From: Deltaproteobacteria bacterium
GTDB lineage: Bacteria > Myxococcota_A > UBA796 > UBA2385
Reading direction: 5' to 3'
DNA length: 23,222 bases
Assembly (NCBI GenBank): GCA_015489145.1
Contig: WGAH01000512.1
Location: 1-23,222 of the forward strand
Below the pieces are notes generated by a model. It saw only the letters and a program-made list of their open reading frames with translations, searched no databases and had not been told where the DNA came from. The stretch's first letter is position 1, and every line of letters starts with the position of its first letter. The translations under genes and the position numbers were made by a program. Shown piece by piece: positions 1 to 8,274 of the stretch.

Positions 1-356
1 TGCCGCACGCCACCGGCATCCTCACCGACGGCCCGCCGAGCGGGCGCTTCGCCGGCGCGGGGCTCCTCGTCCACCCCCGGGGGGCCAGCCTCAGCCGCCG
101 CCCCCCCGGCCTGGACCTGCTCGCCTCGGTCTTCGCCGGGGAGGCGGGGGCCGGGCGGGGCCTGGCACGGGCCTGCGCCCTCGCGCGGCGCCGGGGCAGC
201 GCCGCCCTGGTCCTCGGCGCCGACGACCCGGAACTCGCCGAGGTGATGGCGTGGGCGGGCCGCGCCGAGGACGACGGTTACCGCCTCGTCCTCGCCTCGG
301 AAGCCGCCCGCGCCGACGAGGTGCGCGGCCTCCCCTACCGCCCGCCCCGCCGGTAG
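1..356 (+). CDS. Partial CDS, C-terminal part of an unrecognised protein
   Basis: A reading frame is open from the window edge to a TAG at 354-356, about 118 residues, with no start codon inside the window that must be used. G or C fills almost every third position, as in the real genes nearby, which supports coding. The peptide is rich in Ala, Gly and Arg; its last part (ALVLGADDPELAEV, then LVLASEAARADEV) looks like an alpha/beta fold, but I do not recognise the family. No signal peptide or membrane segment is visible in this part. It converges on the lipoprotein gene that follows, with only 7 nt between the two stop codons and no obvious terminator hairpin. The N-terminus and true length lie outside the window. 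Confidence 0.55.
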   Translation, partial: PHATGILTDGPPSGRFAGAGLLVHPRGASLSRRPPGLDLLASVFAGEAGAGRGLARACALARRRGSAALVLGADDPELAEVMAWAGRAEDDGYRLVLASEAARADEVRGLPYRPPRR

Positions 357-363
357 GCGCCCG

Positions 364-837
364 TCAAGGCCCGGTGTCGACGTCGCCGTCGATGCGGAAG
401 TGGTACGGGTCCTGCGCGCCGTCCTCGGGGTCGGTGGCCTCGTTCTCGCTCTTGTCCACCGCGTAGATGTAGTAGTCCATGCCGCTCGACTGCACGTCGC
501 TTCCGGGAATGACGCCCTCGTACAGCCCGCTGGCCTCGTCGACCAGGCTCAGGGCGGCGTCGCTCCAGACGGTGCTGTCGACGCGCTTGTAGACGACCTG
601 CACGATGAAGACCCCGGAATCGTCGTCGGTGACCGTGGCCGACAGCGCCACGTCCTGCCGGTAGGGCTGGCTCTCGGTGATCGGGTCGTGCTCGATGACG
701 GGGGGCGTGGTGTCCTTGTCGGCCACCGGGTCGCCCTGGTCGTTGGTGACGGTCTGCACGTTGTCGCCCGAGCAGGCCGCCGCGCCCAGCGCCAGCGCCG
801 CCGCGATGGTCCCGCGCCGCGTCCTCGTCCAGTTCAT
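364..837 (-). CDS. Small lipoprotein with one Ig-like domain
   Basis: This 157-residue protein starts with a Lys/Arg-poor but Arg-rich n-region, a short hydrophobic stretch and a cysteine at position 22 (LGAAAC), a relaxed lipobox. It is probably lipidated and held in the envelope. The rest (about 40-150) begins with the TPPVIEHDPI type of edge strand and alternates hydrophobic residues, a pattern seen in bacterial Ig-like or fibronectin-type domains that describe forces or 'tendency' (DSGVFIVQVVYK, then DYYIYAVDKSEN). The product is therefore likely a surface or periplasmic binding protein of unknown ligand. A GGAGG lies 4 nt before the ATG. It follows rimO by 25 nt on the same strand and may be cotranscribed. 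Function is not known. Confidence 0.8.
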   Translation of the reverse strand: MNWTRTRRGTIAAALALGAAACSGDNVQTVTNDQGDPVADKDTTPPVIEHDPITESQPYRQDVALSATVTDDDSGVFIVQVVYKRVDSTVWSDAALSLVDEASGLYEGVIPGSDVQSSGMDYYIYAVDKSENEATDPEDGAQDPYHFRIDGDVDTGP

Positions 838-862
838 GCTTCCTCCACCGGCCCGTGCCCGG

Positions 863-2206
863 TCAGTCTACTACCTCGCCGACGAGATCGTAGTCGCCGC
901 TTCGCGTGATCCGCACCTGCCGGATGTCCCCGGGCCGCAGATCCTCCGGCGGAAACTCGAGGTAGACCCGGCCGTCGACGTCCGGGGCCTGGGTGCGAAG
1001 ACGCCCGGCGAGGACGAGTTCGCTGTCGGGGCTCGGCCCGTCCACCAGCACCTCCTCGACGCGCCCGACCCGGGCGGCGAGGCGCTCGGCGCTGAGCCGG
1101 GCGGCGAGGCGCATCAGCTCGTCGCGCCGCGCCTCGGCCACCTCGGCGGGCACCTGCCCCGGGAACTTCGCGGCGGCGGTGCCCTCCTCGGCCGAGTAGG
1201 TGAAGACCCCGACGTGGTCGAACCAGCCCTCGCCGACGAAGGCCAGGAGCCGCTCGAAGTCGCGATCCGTCTCGCCGGGGAAGCCGACGATGAAGGTGGT
1301 GCGAATCGAGGCGTCGGGAACCCGCGACCGGATCCGCTCCAGGATCCGACGCTGCTCGTCGGCGCTCACCCCCCGGCGCATCGCCTTCAGCACCGGCCCG
1401 GAGACGTGCTGCAGGGGGATGTCGACGTACTCCACCACCTTGTCCTCGCGGGCCATGGCGTCGAGAAACGCCTCCGGGACGCCGTGGGGGTAGAGGTAGT
1501 GCACGCGGATCCAGCGCAGGCCGTCGATCTCGGCGAGGGCCCGCACGAGATCGCCGAGGTCGGCGCCGCCGTCGAGGTCGCGGCCCCAGGCGGTGGAGTC
1601 CTGGCTGACGAGGTTGAGCTCCACGACGCCCTGGTCCACCAGGCGCCGCGCCTCGGCCACCAGCGAGGGCAGGGACCGGCTCCGCAGCTTCCCGCGAAGC
1701 TTGGGGATGATGCAAAAGGCGCATCGGTGGTCGCAGCCCTCGGAGATCTTGAGCCAGGCCGAGTGCGGCAGCGCCGAGTTCACCCGCGGGTCCTCGTCGC
1801 CCTGCAGCCAGGTCGGCTCGCCCACCACCGTGCGCGGGGCGTCGGGACGGGCGAGCAGCTCGTCGATGCGGTGGAACTCGCCCGTGCCGACGAACAGGTC
1901 GACCTCGGGCAGCGCCTCCTCGAGCTCGCCGGCGTAGCGCTGCGCCATGCAGCCGGTGACCACCAGCTTCCGGCAGGCGCCCGACTCCTTGAAGGCGGCG
2001 AGCTCGAGGATCGTGTTCACCGACTCCTCGGTCGCCGCCTGGATGAACGAGCAGGTGTTGACGAGGATGACGTCGGCCTCGGCCGGGTCGTCGACCACCG
2101 ACCACTCGGCCCGGCGCAGCTTGCCGGCCATCACCTCGCTGTCCACCCGGTTCTTCGGACAGCCGAGGCTGACCATGTGCACGCGTTCGCCCACACCCGC
2201 TCCCAC
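863..2206 (-). CDS. rimO: Ribosomal protein S12 methylthiotransferase RimO
   Basis: RimO is a radical-SAM enzyme that adds a methylthio group to the conserved aspartate of ribosomal protein S12, using two 4Fe-4S clusters. The 447-residue product has the family's usual length. The N-terminal UPF0004/MTTase domain shows the hallmark VSLGCPKNRVDSE and three cluster cysteines (C16, C52, C86). The radical-SAM CxxxCxxC is CDHRCAFC (C158, C162, C165). A C-terminal TRAM-like domain (about 375-447) completes the order. The SLGCPKN form separates RimO from the tRNA enzyme MiaB. The listed start is GTG at 2206 without a clear ribosome site; a GTG at 2194 has GGGAG 5 nt upstream and may be the true start. 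It lies 15 nt after lolA on the same strand. Confidence 0.96.
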   Translation of the reverse strand: MGAGVGERVHMVSLGCPKNRVDSEVMAGKLRRAEWSVVDDPAEADVILVNTCSFIQAATEESVNTILELAAFKESGACRKLVVTGCMAQRYAGELEEALPEVDLFVGTGEFHRIDELLARPDAPRTVVGEPTWLQGDEDPRVNSALPHSAWLKISEGCDHRCAFCIIPKLRGKLRSRSLPSLVAEARRLVDQGVVELNLVSQDSTAWGRDLDGGADLGDLVRALAEIDGLRWIRVHYLYPHGVPEAFLDAMAREDKVVEYVDIPLQHVSGPVLKAMRRGVSADEQRRILERIRSRVPDASIRTTFIVGFPGETDRDFERLLAFVGEGWFDHVGVFTYSAEEGTAAAKFPGQVPAEVAEARRDELMRLAARLSAERLAARVGRVEEVLVDGPSPDSELVLAGRLRTQAPDVDGRVYLEFPPEDLRPGDIRQVRITRSGDYDLVGEVVD

Positions 2207-2221
2207 GCGCCGAGGCCGGCG

Positions 2222-2869
2222 CTACATGCCCTCGATGACCTTCGCGCCCTTGGGGACCTGGAACTGGAACTCGCTGTCCGGGAGGTCGACGTTCGTCTTG
2301 ACCTGGCTGAAGGCCAGCTCGGTCTCGTTGCCCATCTGGTCGACGATCACGATGCGCTTCAGCGTGTACTGCCCCCGGCTGACCTCGACGCGCAGGCTCT
2401 TGAAGGGCGCCTCGGTCTTGGGGGTGAGCTCGAGCACGTAGGAGCGGCGGTCGTCCTCGACGCGACGCACGTCGAAGTGCTCGTCGAGCTTGTCGAGGTC
2501 GTCGAGGAGCACGCCCATGCCCCCGCCCGTACCGAGGTCCTGGTAGAGGAAGGCCTGCTTGTCGGCGGGGCTGTAGATCCAGATCTTCTCGCCGTCGGTG
2601 ACGACGAGCCGCGCGTCGGGGCCGGTGAACTCCATGCGCATCATGCGGGGGCGCTTGAGGTGGAGCTTGCCCTTCTGCTTTTCCTCCGTGCCCAGCGACG
2701 GGGATCGCGTGACCTGCACGAAGTCCGCCCGGAGCGAGTGCACGTCGCGGTAGGCGCTCTCGACGCCCGCGACGATGTCGGCGGTGGAGGGCGGCTGCGC
2801 GTCCCCACCGGCGAGGGCGGCCGTGGACAGGAAGGCGGCGGCTGAGAACGCGGCGAGAAGACGGCGCAC
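2222..2869 (-). CDS. lolA: Outer-membrane lipoprotein carrier protein LolA
   Basis: LolA is the periplasmic chaperone that takes mature lipoproteins from the LolCDE exporter to the outer membrane. I place the start at GTG 2869 because GGAG lies 6 nt upstream and it gives a clean signal peptide (VRRLLAAFSAAAFLSTAALA, cleaved near residue 20); the frame stays open up to 2941, but that adds a Cys-rich leader that does not look like a secretion signal. The 215-residue product matches the family length. Typical features follow: the HSLRADFVQVTRS strand, RPRMMRMEF, the DGEKIWIYSPADKQ hairpin, and the late FKSLRVEV and RIVIVDQMGNETELAFSQVKTN region. It sits between ftsK and rimO; ftsK-lolA adjacency is known from other proteobacteria. 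The many lipoproteins in the locus fit the need for this carrier. Confidence 0.93.
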   Translation of the reverse strand: MRRLLAAFSAAAFLSTAALAGGDAQPPSTADIVAGVESAYRDVHSLRADFVQVTRSPSLGTEEKQKGKLHLKRPRMMRMEFTGPDARLVVTDGEKIWIYSPADKQAFLYQDLGTGGGMGVLLDDLDKLDEHFDVRRVEDDRRSYVLELTPKTEAPFKSLRVEVSRGQYTLKRIVIVDQMGNETELAFSQVKTNVDLPDSEFQFQVPKGAKVIEGM

Positions 2870-2962
2870 GGACGACTCCGGGAGACAGCCAGGATGAATA
2901 GCCGAGGGGGATCGGCACCGCAAGAAGCAGCCGTGCAACACCCCCGCGACCGGGGATTATCC

Positions 2963-5707
2963 CTACTGCCGGACGAGGACCTCCCGGGGACGCGCGCCGT
3001 CGGCGGGCCCCACGATGCCCTCCCGCTCCATGACCTCGATGATTCGGGCCGCCCGGTTGTAGCCGATCTTGAACTCGCGCTGGATCATCGAGGAGCTGGC
3101 CTTGCCGGCCCGCACCACGTAGGCGACGGCGTGGTCGTAGAGCTCGTCGTACTCCTCCTCGGCCACCTCCGCCTCGCCCTCGCCGGCGGTGATGGCCGCC
3201 TCGTAGGTCGGCTCCCCCTGCTCGCGCAGGAAGTCGGTCACCCGCCGAACCTCGTCGTCGCTGCAGAACGGGCCGTGGATGCGCTCGAGGCTGCTCACCC
3301 CCGGCGGCAGGAACAGGGCGTCGCCGCGGCCCAGCAACGCCTCGGCGCCGTTCTGGTCGAGGATGGTGCGCGAATCCACCTTCGTGCGGACCTGGTAGGC
3401 GATGCGGCTCGGCATGTTGGCCTTGATGAGCCCGGTGATGACGTTCACGCTCGGGCGCTGGGTGGCGACGACGACGTGGATGCCCGCCGCCCGGGCCTTC
3501 TGGGCGAGGCGGATGATCGACTCCTCCACGTCCTTGGCCGCCACCATCATCAGGTCCGACAGCTCGTCGATGACGATGACGATGTAGGGCAGGCGCCCCG
3601 GAAGCGGCGGAGGCTCGTCCTCCGGCCAGTCCTTCGGCGCGTAGCGGCGGGCCTTCTCGGGCGTCCAGTCGCGGAGCTCCTGCTCGACCTTCCGGTTGTA
3701 GGCGGCGATGCTGCGGACCTTCCAGCGGCTGAGCAGGCGGTAGCGCTCGTCCATCTCGGCGCAGGCCCACTTCAGCGCCGCGCTCGCCAGGCGCGGGTCG
3801 GTGACCACCGGGTGCAGCAGGTGGGGGATGTCGGCGTACAGCTCGAACTCGAGCATCTTCGGGTCGATGAGGATCAGCCGCAGCTCCTCGGGGGTGCGGC
3901 TGAGCAGCAGGCTCAGGAGCATGGCGTTGACGCCCACGCTCTTGCCCGCGCCGGTGGCGCCGCCGATGAGCAGGTGGGGCATGCGCGCGAGGTCGGCGAT
4001 GCGCGGGCGCCCCTCGACGGTCCGCCCGAGGGCCAGGGGCAGCGCGGCCCGGGAGCTCCGGTACTCGCCGCTGGCGAGGATGTCGCGAATCCACACGGTC
4101 TGGCGGCGCTTGTTCGGGATCTCGATGCCGACCACCCCCTTGCCGGGAATCGGCGCGACGATGCGGACCCGCAGCGCCTTGAGGGCCATGGCGATGTCGT
4201 CGGAGAGGTTGGCGATGCGGGCGATCTTGATGCCGGGGGCCGGCAGGTACTCGAAGGTCGTGATCACCGGGCCCGGACGGATGCCCGTGACCTCACCCTG
4301 CACGCCGAAGTCGGCGAGCTTGCTCTCGAGCACCCGGGCCAGGCGTCGCAGCCCGTCCTCGTCCACCCGCGCCTCGTCGCGCTCGTGGGCGTCGAGAAGC
4401 CCGAGGTGGGGAAGCTCGAAGACCGTGTTCCGGCCGGCTCCCTCGATGGCCGGGCCGTCGGGGCCCGCGCCGCCGGCCACCAGCAGACCCGGCTCCACGG
4501 CGATGGCGCGCTCCTCCCGGCCGGCGGGCGCGGCGGTTTCCGTTCCCCCACGCCGCCCGGACGGCGCCGGCGCCACCGGCGGCGGTTCCTCCAGCGGCAG
4601 GTCGGCGGCGGAGGGCACCGCCGGCGGCGGTTCCTCCAGCGGCAGGCCGGCGGCGGAGGGCGCGGCCTCGGCCGGCAGGGGGCGGTCGTCCTCCTCCGGC
4701 GCGCGGGAGGGCCGGGGCCGGTCGGCCGTCAGTTCCGGCGCGGTCGTCCCGGCCTCGGCCTGGAACAGCGGCTCGTCCACGCCGGTGGGCTCGTACTCCA
4801 CCATCACGAGGTCCCGCTGCGCCACGGCGGTCGCCGTCGGCCGCTCCTCCGGGTCCACGCCCACGGGAGCCAGGCCCGAAACCGTCGGGTCCGGCTCGAA
4901 TGCCGGGGACGGCGCGAGGCCGGGGTCCGAGGTCTCGATGCCCGCGTAGTCCTCCTCCGGCTCGTCCCACGCCTCCGCCTGCCGGGCCGCGCGCCGGTCG
5001 GCCACCTTCCCGCGCAGCCGACCGGCCAGCTCGGCGGCTCCGCGTCCTCCGCGCCGACCCGCCCCCACGAGGAGGCGCATGGCGGCGGCGCTTCCCGCGG
5101 CGAGCCACCGCCCGATCCGCGGCGCCGCGACCTCGACGACGGCAACCAGCCGACCCGCCAGCGCCCCCAGGTCGAGGTCCGCCAGGAGGGTCAGCGCGGC
5201 GAGGGCCCAGCCGACCACGACGATCCAGGCCCCGGCCACGCCGAGCAGGCCCCGGAGCACGCCGGCGACGAGCGCCCCCACCAGGCCGCCGGCGGGAAAG
5301 GCGGCGACCGTCGGGTCGTGGGGCACGGCCAGGGCGATCCCGCTCAGGACCGACAGGCCGAGGAGGGTCGACCAGGCCACCGGCCCGGCGCGCAGGCGCA
5401 GGCGGCCCGCGAGGGCGAGCACCGCGAGAAGCCCCGCCGGCACCACGAGCCAGGCGCCGTAGCCCAGCCCCGTGAACAGGAAATCCGCGAGCCAGGCGCC
5501 GAGGGGCCCCCCGAGGTTGGCGGCCTTGCCGGCCTCGCCGAAGGCCGGATCGGTGGGATCGTAGGAGATCAGCGAAACCCCGGTGTAGGCGCTCGCGAGA
5601 ACCAGGGTGAGCAGCGCGATCTGACGGCCTCGCCCGGCGTCGTCCCCCGCCCGGCGATCCAGCCCGGACCGCTTCCGCCGCGTCGTCTGGGTTCGCTTTC
5701 GAGCCAC
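2963..5707 (-). CDS. ftsK: DNA translocase FtsK/SpoIIIE
   Basis: FtsK is a septal, hexameric ATPase that pumps DNA so that the chromosome dimer is resolved before division closes. The 914-residue protein has a basic N-terminus and about four hydrophobic spans (about 28-48, 84-103, 110-128, 140-176), a Pro/Glu/Ala-rich linker (about 200-420), then the motor. Walker A is GGATGAGKS (Lys589) and Walker B is IVIVIDELSD (Asp714, Glu715). The C-terminal winged-helix gamma domain that reads KOPS sites occupies about 845-914 (MIQREFKIGYNRAARIIEVME). The start is GTG, with GGGAGG 4 nt upstream. It diverges from galE and precedes lolA by 93 nt. The linker carries a tandem duplication (separate entry). 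Confidence 0.97.
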   Translation of the reverse strand: MARKRTQTTRRKRSGLDRRAGDDAGRGRQIALLTLVLASAYTGVSLISYDPTDPAFGEAGKAANLGGPLGAWLADFLFTGLGYGAWLVVPAGLLAVLALAGRLRLRAGPVAWSTLLGLSVLSGIALAVPHDPTVAAFPAGGLVGALVAGVLRGLLGVAGAWIVVVGWALAALTLLADLDLGALAGRLVAVVEVAAPRIGRWLAAGSAAAMRLLVGAGRRGGRGAAELAGRLRGKVADRRAARQAEAWDEPEEDYAGIETSDPGLAPSPAFEPDPTVSGLAPVGVDPEERPTATAVAQRDLVMVEYEPTGVDEPLFQAEAGTTAPELTADRPRPSRAPEEDDRPLPAEAAPSAAGLPLEEPPPAVPSAADLPLEEPPPVAPAPSGRRGGTETAAPAGREERAIAVEPGLLVAGGAGPDGPAIEGAGRNTVFELPHLGLLDAHERDEARVDEDGLRRLARVLESKLADFGVQGEVTGIRPGPVITTFEYLPAPGIKIARIANLSDDIAMALKALRVRIVAPIPGKGVVGIEIPNKRRQTVWIRDILASGEYRSSRAALPLALGRTVEGRPRIADLARMPHLLIGGATGAGKSVGVNAMLLSLLLSRTPEELRLILIDPKMLEFELYADIPHLLHPVVTDPRLASAALKWACAEMDERYRLLSRWKVRSIAAYNRKVEQELRDWTPEKARRYAPKDWPEDEPPPLPGRLPYIVIVIDELSDLMMVAAKDVEESIIRLAQKARAAGIHVVVATQRPSVNVITGLIKANMPSRIAYQVRTKVDSRTILDQNGAEALLGRGDALFLPPGVSSLERIHGPFCSDDEVRRVTDFLREQGEPTYEAAITAGEGEAEVAEEEYDELYDHAVAYVVRAGKASSSMIQREFKIGYNRAARIIEVMEREGIVGPADGARPREVLVRQ
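4578..4667 (-). repeat. 45-bp tandem duplication in the ftsK linker
   Basis: Two head-to-tail copies of 45 bp (4578-4622 and 4623-4667) differ at 3 positions by eye. They encode a repeated 15-residue unit, SAA(G/D)LPLEEPPP(A/V)(V/A)P, in the flexible linker between the membrane part and the motor. The in-frame size keeps the protein intact. A recent slip or unequal exchange explains it best. Confidence 0.9.
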
Positions 5708-5711
5708 GCTT

Positions 5712-5723
5712 CCTCCCGGGAGG
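5712..5723. promoter_or_regulatory. 12-bp palindrome over the ftsK ribosome site
   Basis: CCTCCCGGGAGG is a perfect palindrome whose minus-strand half supplies the GGGAGG ribosome site of ftsK. It has no loop, so a stable RNA hairpin from one copy is unlikely. It may be a chance result of the strong ribosome site in GC-rich DNA. Confidence 0.4.
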
Positions 5724-5763
5724 CCCGCGCCCCGCCGCTTGCGGTGGGCGGAGTTCCGCTGGC

Positions 5764-5790
5764 ATCATAGCAGCACTCTTGACAGGTCAG
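5764..5790 (-). promoter_or_regulatory. Possible sigma-70 promoter for ftsK
   Basis: On the minus strand, TATGAT (5769-5764, five of six consensus bases) is preceded by CTGACC (5790-5785, four of six), with a 15-nt spacer. The spacer is short, so support rests mainly on the -10 element. It would start transcription about 50 nt before the ftsK GTG and overlaps the -35 element of the facing galE promoter candidate. Confidence 0.4.
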
Positions 5791-5809
5791 CCCCGCCCTT
5801 CACGATAAC
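5779..5809 (+). promoter_or_regulatory. Possible sigma-70 promoter for galE
   Basis: A perfect TTGACA lies at 5779-5784. The best -10 candidate is GATAAC at 5804-5809 (four of six, 19-nt spacer). The transcript would begin about 18 nt before the galE ATG at 5834, leaving room for the GGGAG ribosome site. The perfect -35 in such GC-rich DNA is unlikely to be chance, but the -10 is imperfect. Confidence 0.5.
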
Positions 5810-5833
5810 CTGAAGTTCACACCGGGAGAACCC

Positions 5834-6808
5834 ATGCCCGCCACCATCCTCGTCGTCGGCGGCGCCGGCTACATCGGCAGCATCTGCGCCCGCGCGCTCC
5901 GCGAAGCCGGCCACGCGACGGTCACTTTCGACGACCTGAGCACCGGCCACCGGGAGGCCGTCGACGGGCCCTTCGTCGAGGGGGATGTCCGCGACCGCGC
6001 CCTCCTCCGCGAGGTGCTGCGCGCCCACCGGGTCGACGCCGTCATGCACTTCGCCGCCCGCAGCCTCGTCGGCGAGAGCGTGGCCCACCCGCTGCGCTAC
6101 TACGACGTGAACACCGGCGGGACCGCCGCGTTGCTCCAGGCGATGGACGATGCCGGCGTGCGGCGCCTCGTCTTCTCGGGCACCTGCGCGATCTACGGCG
6201 ACCCGGTGCGCCTGCCCATCGACGAGGACCACCCCCGCGCGCCGGTCAGCCCCTACGGGGCCAGCAAGGCGATGGTGGAGGAGATCCTCGCCGCCTGCCG
6301 CGAGCGCGAGGGCTTCCAGGTCACCTCCCTGCGCTACTTCAACGCCGCCGGCGCCATGCCCGACGGCTCCCTCGGCGAGTCGCACCGCCACGAGACGCAC
6401 CTCATCCCCCTCGCCCTCCAGGCGGCCCTCGGCCAGCGCCCCCGCCTCCAGCTCTACGGCACGGACTACCCCACCCGGGACGGGACCTGCATTCGCGACT
6501 ACGTCCACGTCCTCGACCTCGCCGACGCCCACCTCCAGGCGATGGACCGCCTGCTCCGGGGCGACCCGGGGGACGCCTACAACGTGGGAACGGGCCGCGG
6601 CCACACGGTGCGCGAGGTCATCGAGGCCGTCGGGCGCATCGCCGGCCCGGTCCCCCACGTCGAGGCCCCCCGGCGGCCGGGCGATCCGCCCGAGCTCGTC
6701 GCCGCCGCCGACCGCATCCGCGAGGCGCTGGGCTGGGAGCCCCGCTACACCGACATCGACGCCATCGTCGAGACCGCGGCGACCTGGGCGCGCAACCCGC
6801 GCTTCTGA
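5834..6808 (+). CDS. galE: UDP-glucose 4-epimerase (GalE-type SDR)
   Basis: This 324-residue extended short-chain dehydrogenase interconverts UDP-glucose and UDP-galactose (or the N-acetyl forms), supplying sugars for polysaccharide and lipopolysaccharide. The NAD-binding GGAGYIGS motif starts at residue 9; the catalytic YxxxK is Tyr141/Lys145 (SPYGASKAMVEE), and the Ser/Thr of the triad is probably Thr117 in FSGTCAIYG. GalE-typical blocks also present are VMHFAARSLVGESV, LRYFNAAGA, and RDGTCIRDYVHVLDLADAH. Length is normal. GGGAG stands 7 nt before the ATG. It is the only gene in the window on the + strand apart from the partial one at the left edge; it converges on the beta-barrel gene. The exact sugar specificity cannot be read from sequence alone. 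Confidence 0.94.
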   Translation: MPATILVVGGAGYIGSICARALREAGHATVTFDDLSTGHREAVDGPFVEGDVRDRALLREVLRAHRVDAVMHFAARSLVGESVAHPLRYYDVNTGGTAALLQAMDDAGVRRLVFSGTCAIYGDPVRLPIDEDHPRAPVSPYGASKAMVEEILAACREREGFQVTSLRYFNAAGAMPDGSLGESHRHETHLIPLALQAALGQRPRLQLYGTDYPTRDGTCIRDYVHVLDLADAHLQAMDRLLRGDPGDAYNVGTGRGHTVREVIEAVGRIAGPVPHVEAPRRPGDPPELVAAADRIREALGWEPRYTDIDAIVETAATWARNPRF

Positions 6809-6814
6809 GCGCCC

Positions 6815-6826
6815 GGCGGCGCCGCC
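6815..6826. terminator. GC-rich palindrome between convergent genes
   Basis: GGCGGCGCCGCC is a perfect 12-bp palindrome in the 18-bp gap between the convergent galE and beta-barrel stop codons. Its place suits a bidirectional stop signal, but there is no T-run on either side and no loop, so it is not a standard intrinsic terminator. Confidence 0.3.
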
Positions 6827-8170
6827 TCAGTAGTGGAACTTGACGCCGCCGAAGGCGCCGAAGTCGTCGTACTCGATTTCCGGATGTTCCCGGTCGGCGC
6901 TGGCGCGCTCGTTCCACCAGCCGCCGACCCGCAGGTCGACGTAGGAAGCCGCCGCGTAGCTCAGGTTGGCCGCCACGCGCAGGAAGGCGTCGTCGCGGCT
7001 GTAGGCCCCGCGGTAGGCCTCGGTGCGGAACCCGCCGTTGAGGTTGGCCTTCACCCGGTCGCCGAGCTCCCCGCTGTACTGCGCGAAGAAGTCGTTGTAG
7101 CCGACGTAGTTCGTGAAGAAGATGTCGCGGAAGTCGCGCCGGTAGCCGACGAGGAAGTTGTGCCGGGGCGCGAGCTGGTAGCCGACCTCCACGTTGGCCG
7201 TGAGGCCCTGCGGAAAGCCCTTGACGTCGGCGTCGTAGCCGGGACCGAGCGAAAAGCCCTGGGCGATCTCGTTCGCCGCGTCGGCGTCGACCGTCTCCTC
7301 GAGGTAATTGAGCTGGGCGTAGCCCGCGACGAGGCCGAGGATGAGCTTCTCGGTGAAGCGCCCGCGCACGCCGAAGTAGGCGTGGGTGTCGCGGCCGTCG
7401 GGAATGCCGAGGAGGTCGCCGACCTCGGTGAAGTAGTCGCGAACCCAGTCGGCCTGGTTGTCGACCCAGAGGGCGTTGTCCTTCCAGTAGAACCAGCTGT
7501 AGCGGTAGCCCCCCACCACCGCCGTCTTCGGGAAGAAGCGCCACTTGAAGTCGACGCGCGGGCCGTACTCGAGTCGGTTGTTGAGGTTAGCCGACCGGAT
7601 GTTGCTGACGTTCTCGTCGGTGTTGTAGTCGAGCCACTGCACGAAGCCGCCCGCCCCCAGTTCCAGCGAGGAGCCCGGGCGAATCATGACCAGCGCCTGG
7701 CCGTCGAGGTCCTGCTTCTGGAGGTAGGCCGTGCTCGCGGCCTCGGCCTCGGACGGACGGGAGCTGACGTTGTAGCCGAACTTCGTGCGGAGTCCGACCA
7801 CCCCGCTCGGGGCGAGGTCGAAGTCGGTGTCGAGGGCGACGTCGTTGAAGCGGTTGAGGTTCCGAAGCTCGGGCTTGGGGTAGATGCGCGCGAAGTAGCC
7901 GGCGTTCATGCCGAGGCGCGCTTCCGGGGCGTCGAGGGACAGGCCGAGGGTGGGGTTCAGCCCGAAGTAGAAGCCGGCCTGCTCGTCGGTTTCCGTCAGG
8001 TAGACATTGGAGCGCCAGGTCCCGAGGAACTCGAGCGCCGGCTCCACCACGGCCATCCCACTGCGAATGCCGCCCTGTTCCTCACCTGCCGCCCGCGCCA
8101 CCGATCCCGTGCCCGCGGCGCTCAGTCCCAGGAGCCAGACACCCAGCCTTCTCGTAGTATTGATCGACAT
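6827..8170 (-). CDS. Outer-membrane beta-barrel protein
   Basis: The 447-residue product has a signal peptide (about 1-27, cleaved after SVARA) and then a long series of amphipathic strands with many aromatic residues, such as AGYFARIYPKPELRN, VVGGYRYSWFYW and HNFLVGYRRDFRDIFFTNY. It ends in GGVKFHY, with the terminal aromatic residue expected of BAM-inserted barrels. The overall pattern (an early FLGTWRSNVYLTETDEQAG, then LNPTLGLSLDAPEARL) resembles the 'putative beta-barrel porin 2' type found near polysaccharide genes. It is the last gene of the Glt-like series, 104 nt after the 185-residue protein gene. In M. xanthus a predicted barrel (GltH/CglE) follows gltG, so this one may hold the same place, but I see no direct sequence proof. 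A ribosome site is weak. Confidence 0.85.
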   Translation of the reverse strand: MSINTTRRLGVWLLGLSAAGTGSVARAAGEEQGGIRSGMAVVEPALEFLGTWRSNVYLTETDEQAGFYFGLNPTLGLSLDAPEARLGMNAGYFARIYPKPELRNLNRFNDVALDTDFDLAPSGVVGLRTKFGYNVSSRPSEAEAASTAYLQKQDLDGQALVMIRPGSSLELGAGGFVQWLDYNTDENVSNIRSANLNNRLEYGPRVDFKWRFFPKTAVVGGYRYSWFYWKDNALWVDNQADWVRDYFTEVGDLLGIPDGRDTHAYFGVRGRFTEKLILGLVAGYAQLNYLEETVDADAANEIAQGFSLGPGYDADVKGFPQGLTANVEVGYQLAPRHNFLVGYRRDFRDIFFTNYVGYNDFFAQYSGELGDRVKANLNGGFRTEAYRGAYSRDDAFLRVAANLSYAAASYVDLRVGGWWNERASADREHPEIEYDDFGAFGGVKFHY

Positions 8171-8274
8171 CCGATTTCGGCCCGCTCCACAACAGCTTCC
8201 ACAGACTTCTCGCTACTCGGCCTGCATCCTCACCCATATCGCCTTCGAGGGCAAGCCGGCCACGCAACAAGGTG

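Noticed and set aside
677..2845. Long + strand open frame of 722 codons opposite rimO and lolA
   Set aside because: It is antisense to two well-supported genes, and the translation is rich in Gly, His, Arg and Val without any family motif. High GC removes stop codons from opposite frames.
2942..2963. Short inverted repeats after the ftsK stop
   Set aside because: A 5-bp stem with 4-nt loop and an overlapping GGGAT/ATCCC repeat are present, but there is no T-run and the stems are too short to call a terminator.
834..4094. Minus-strand frame of 1086 codons across rimO, lolA and part of ftsK
   Set aside because: It overlaps three recognised genes in another frame and has Arg/Gly/Pro-rich noise composition.
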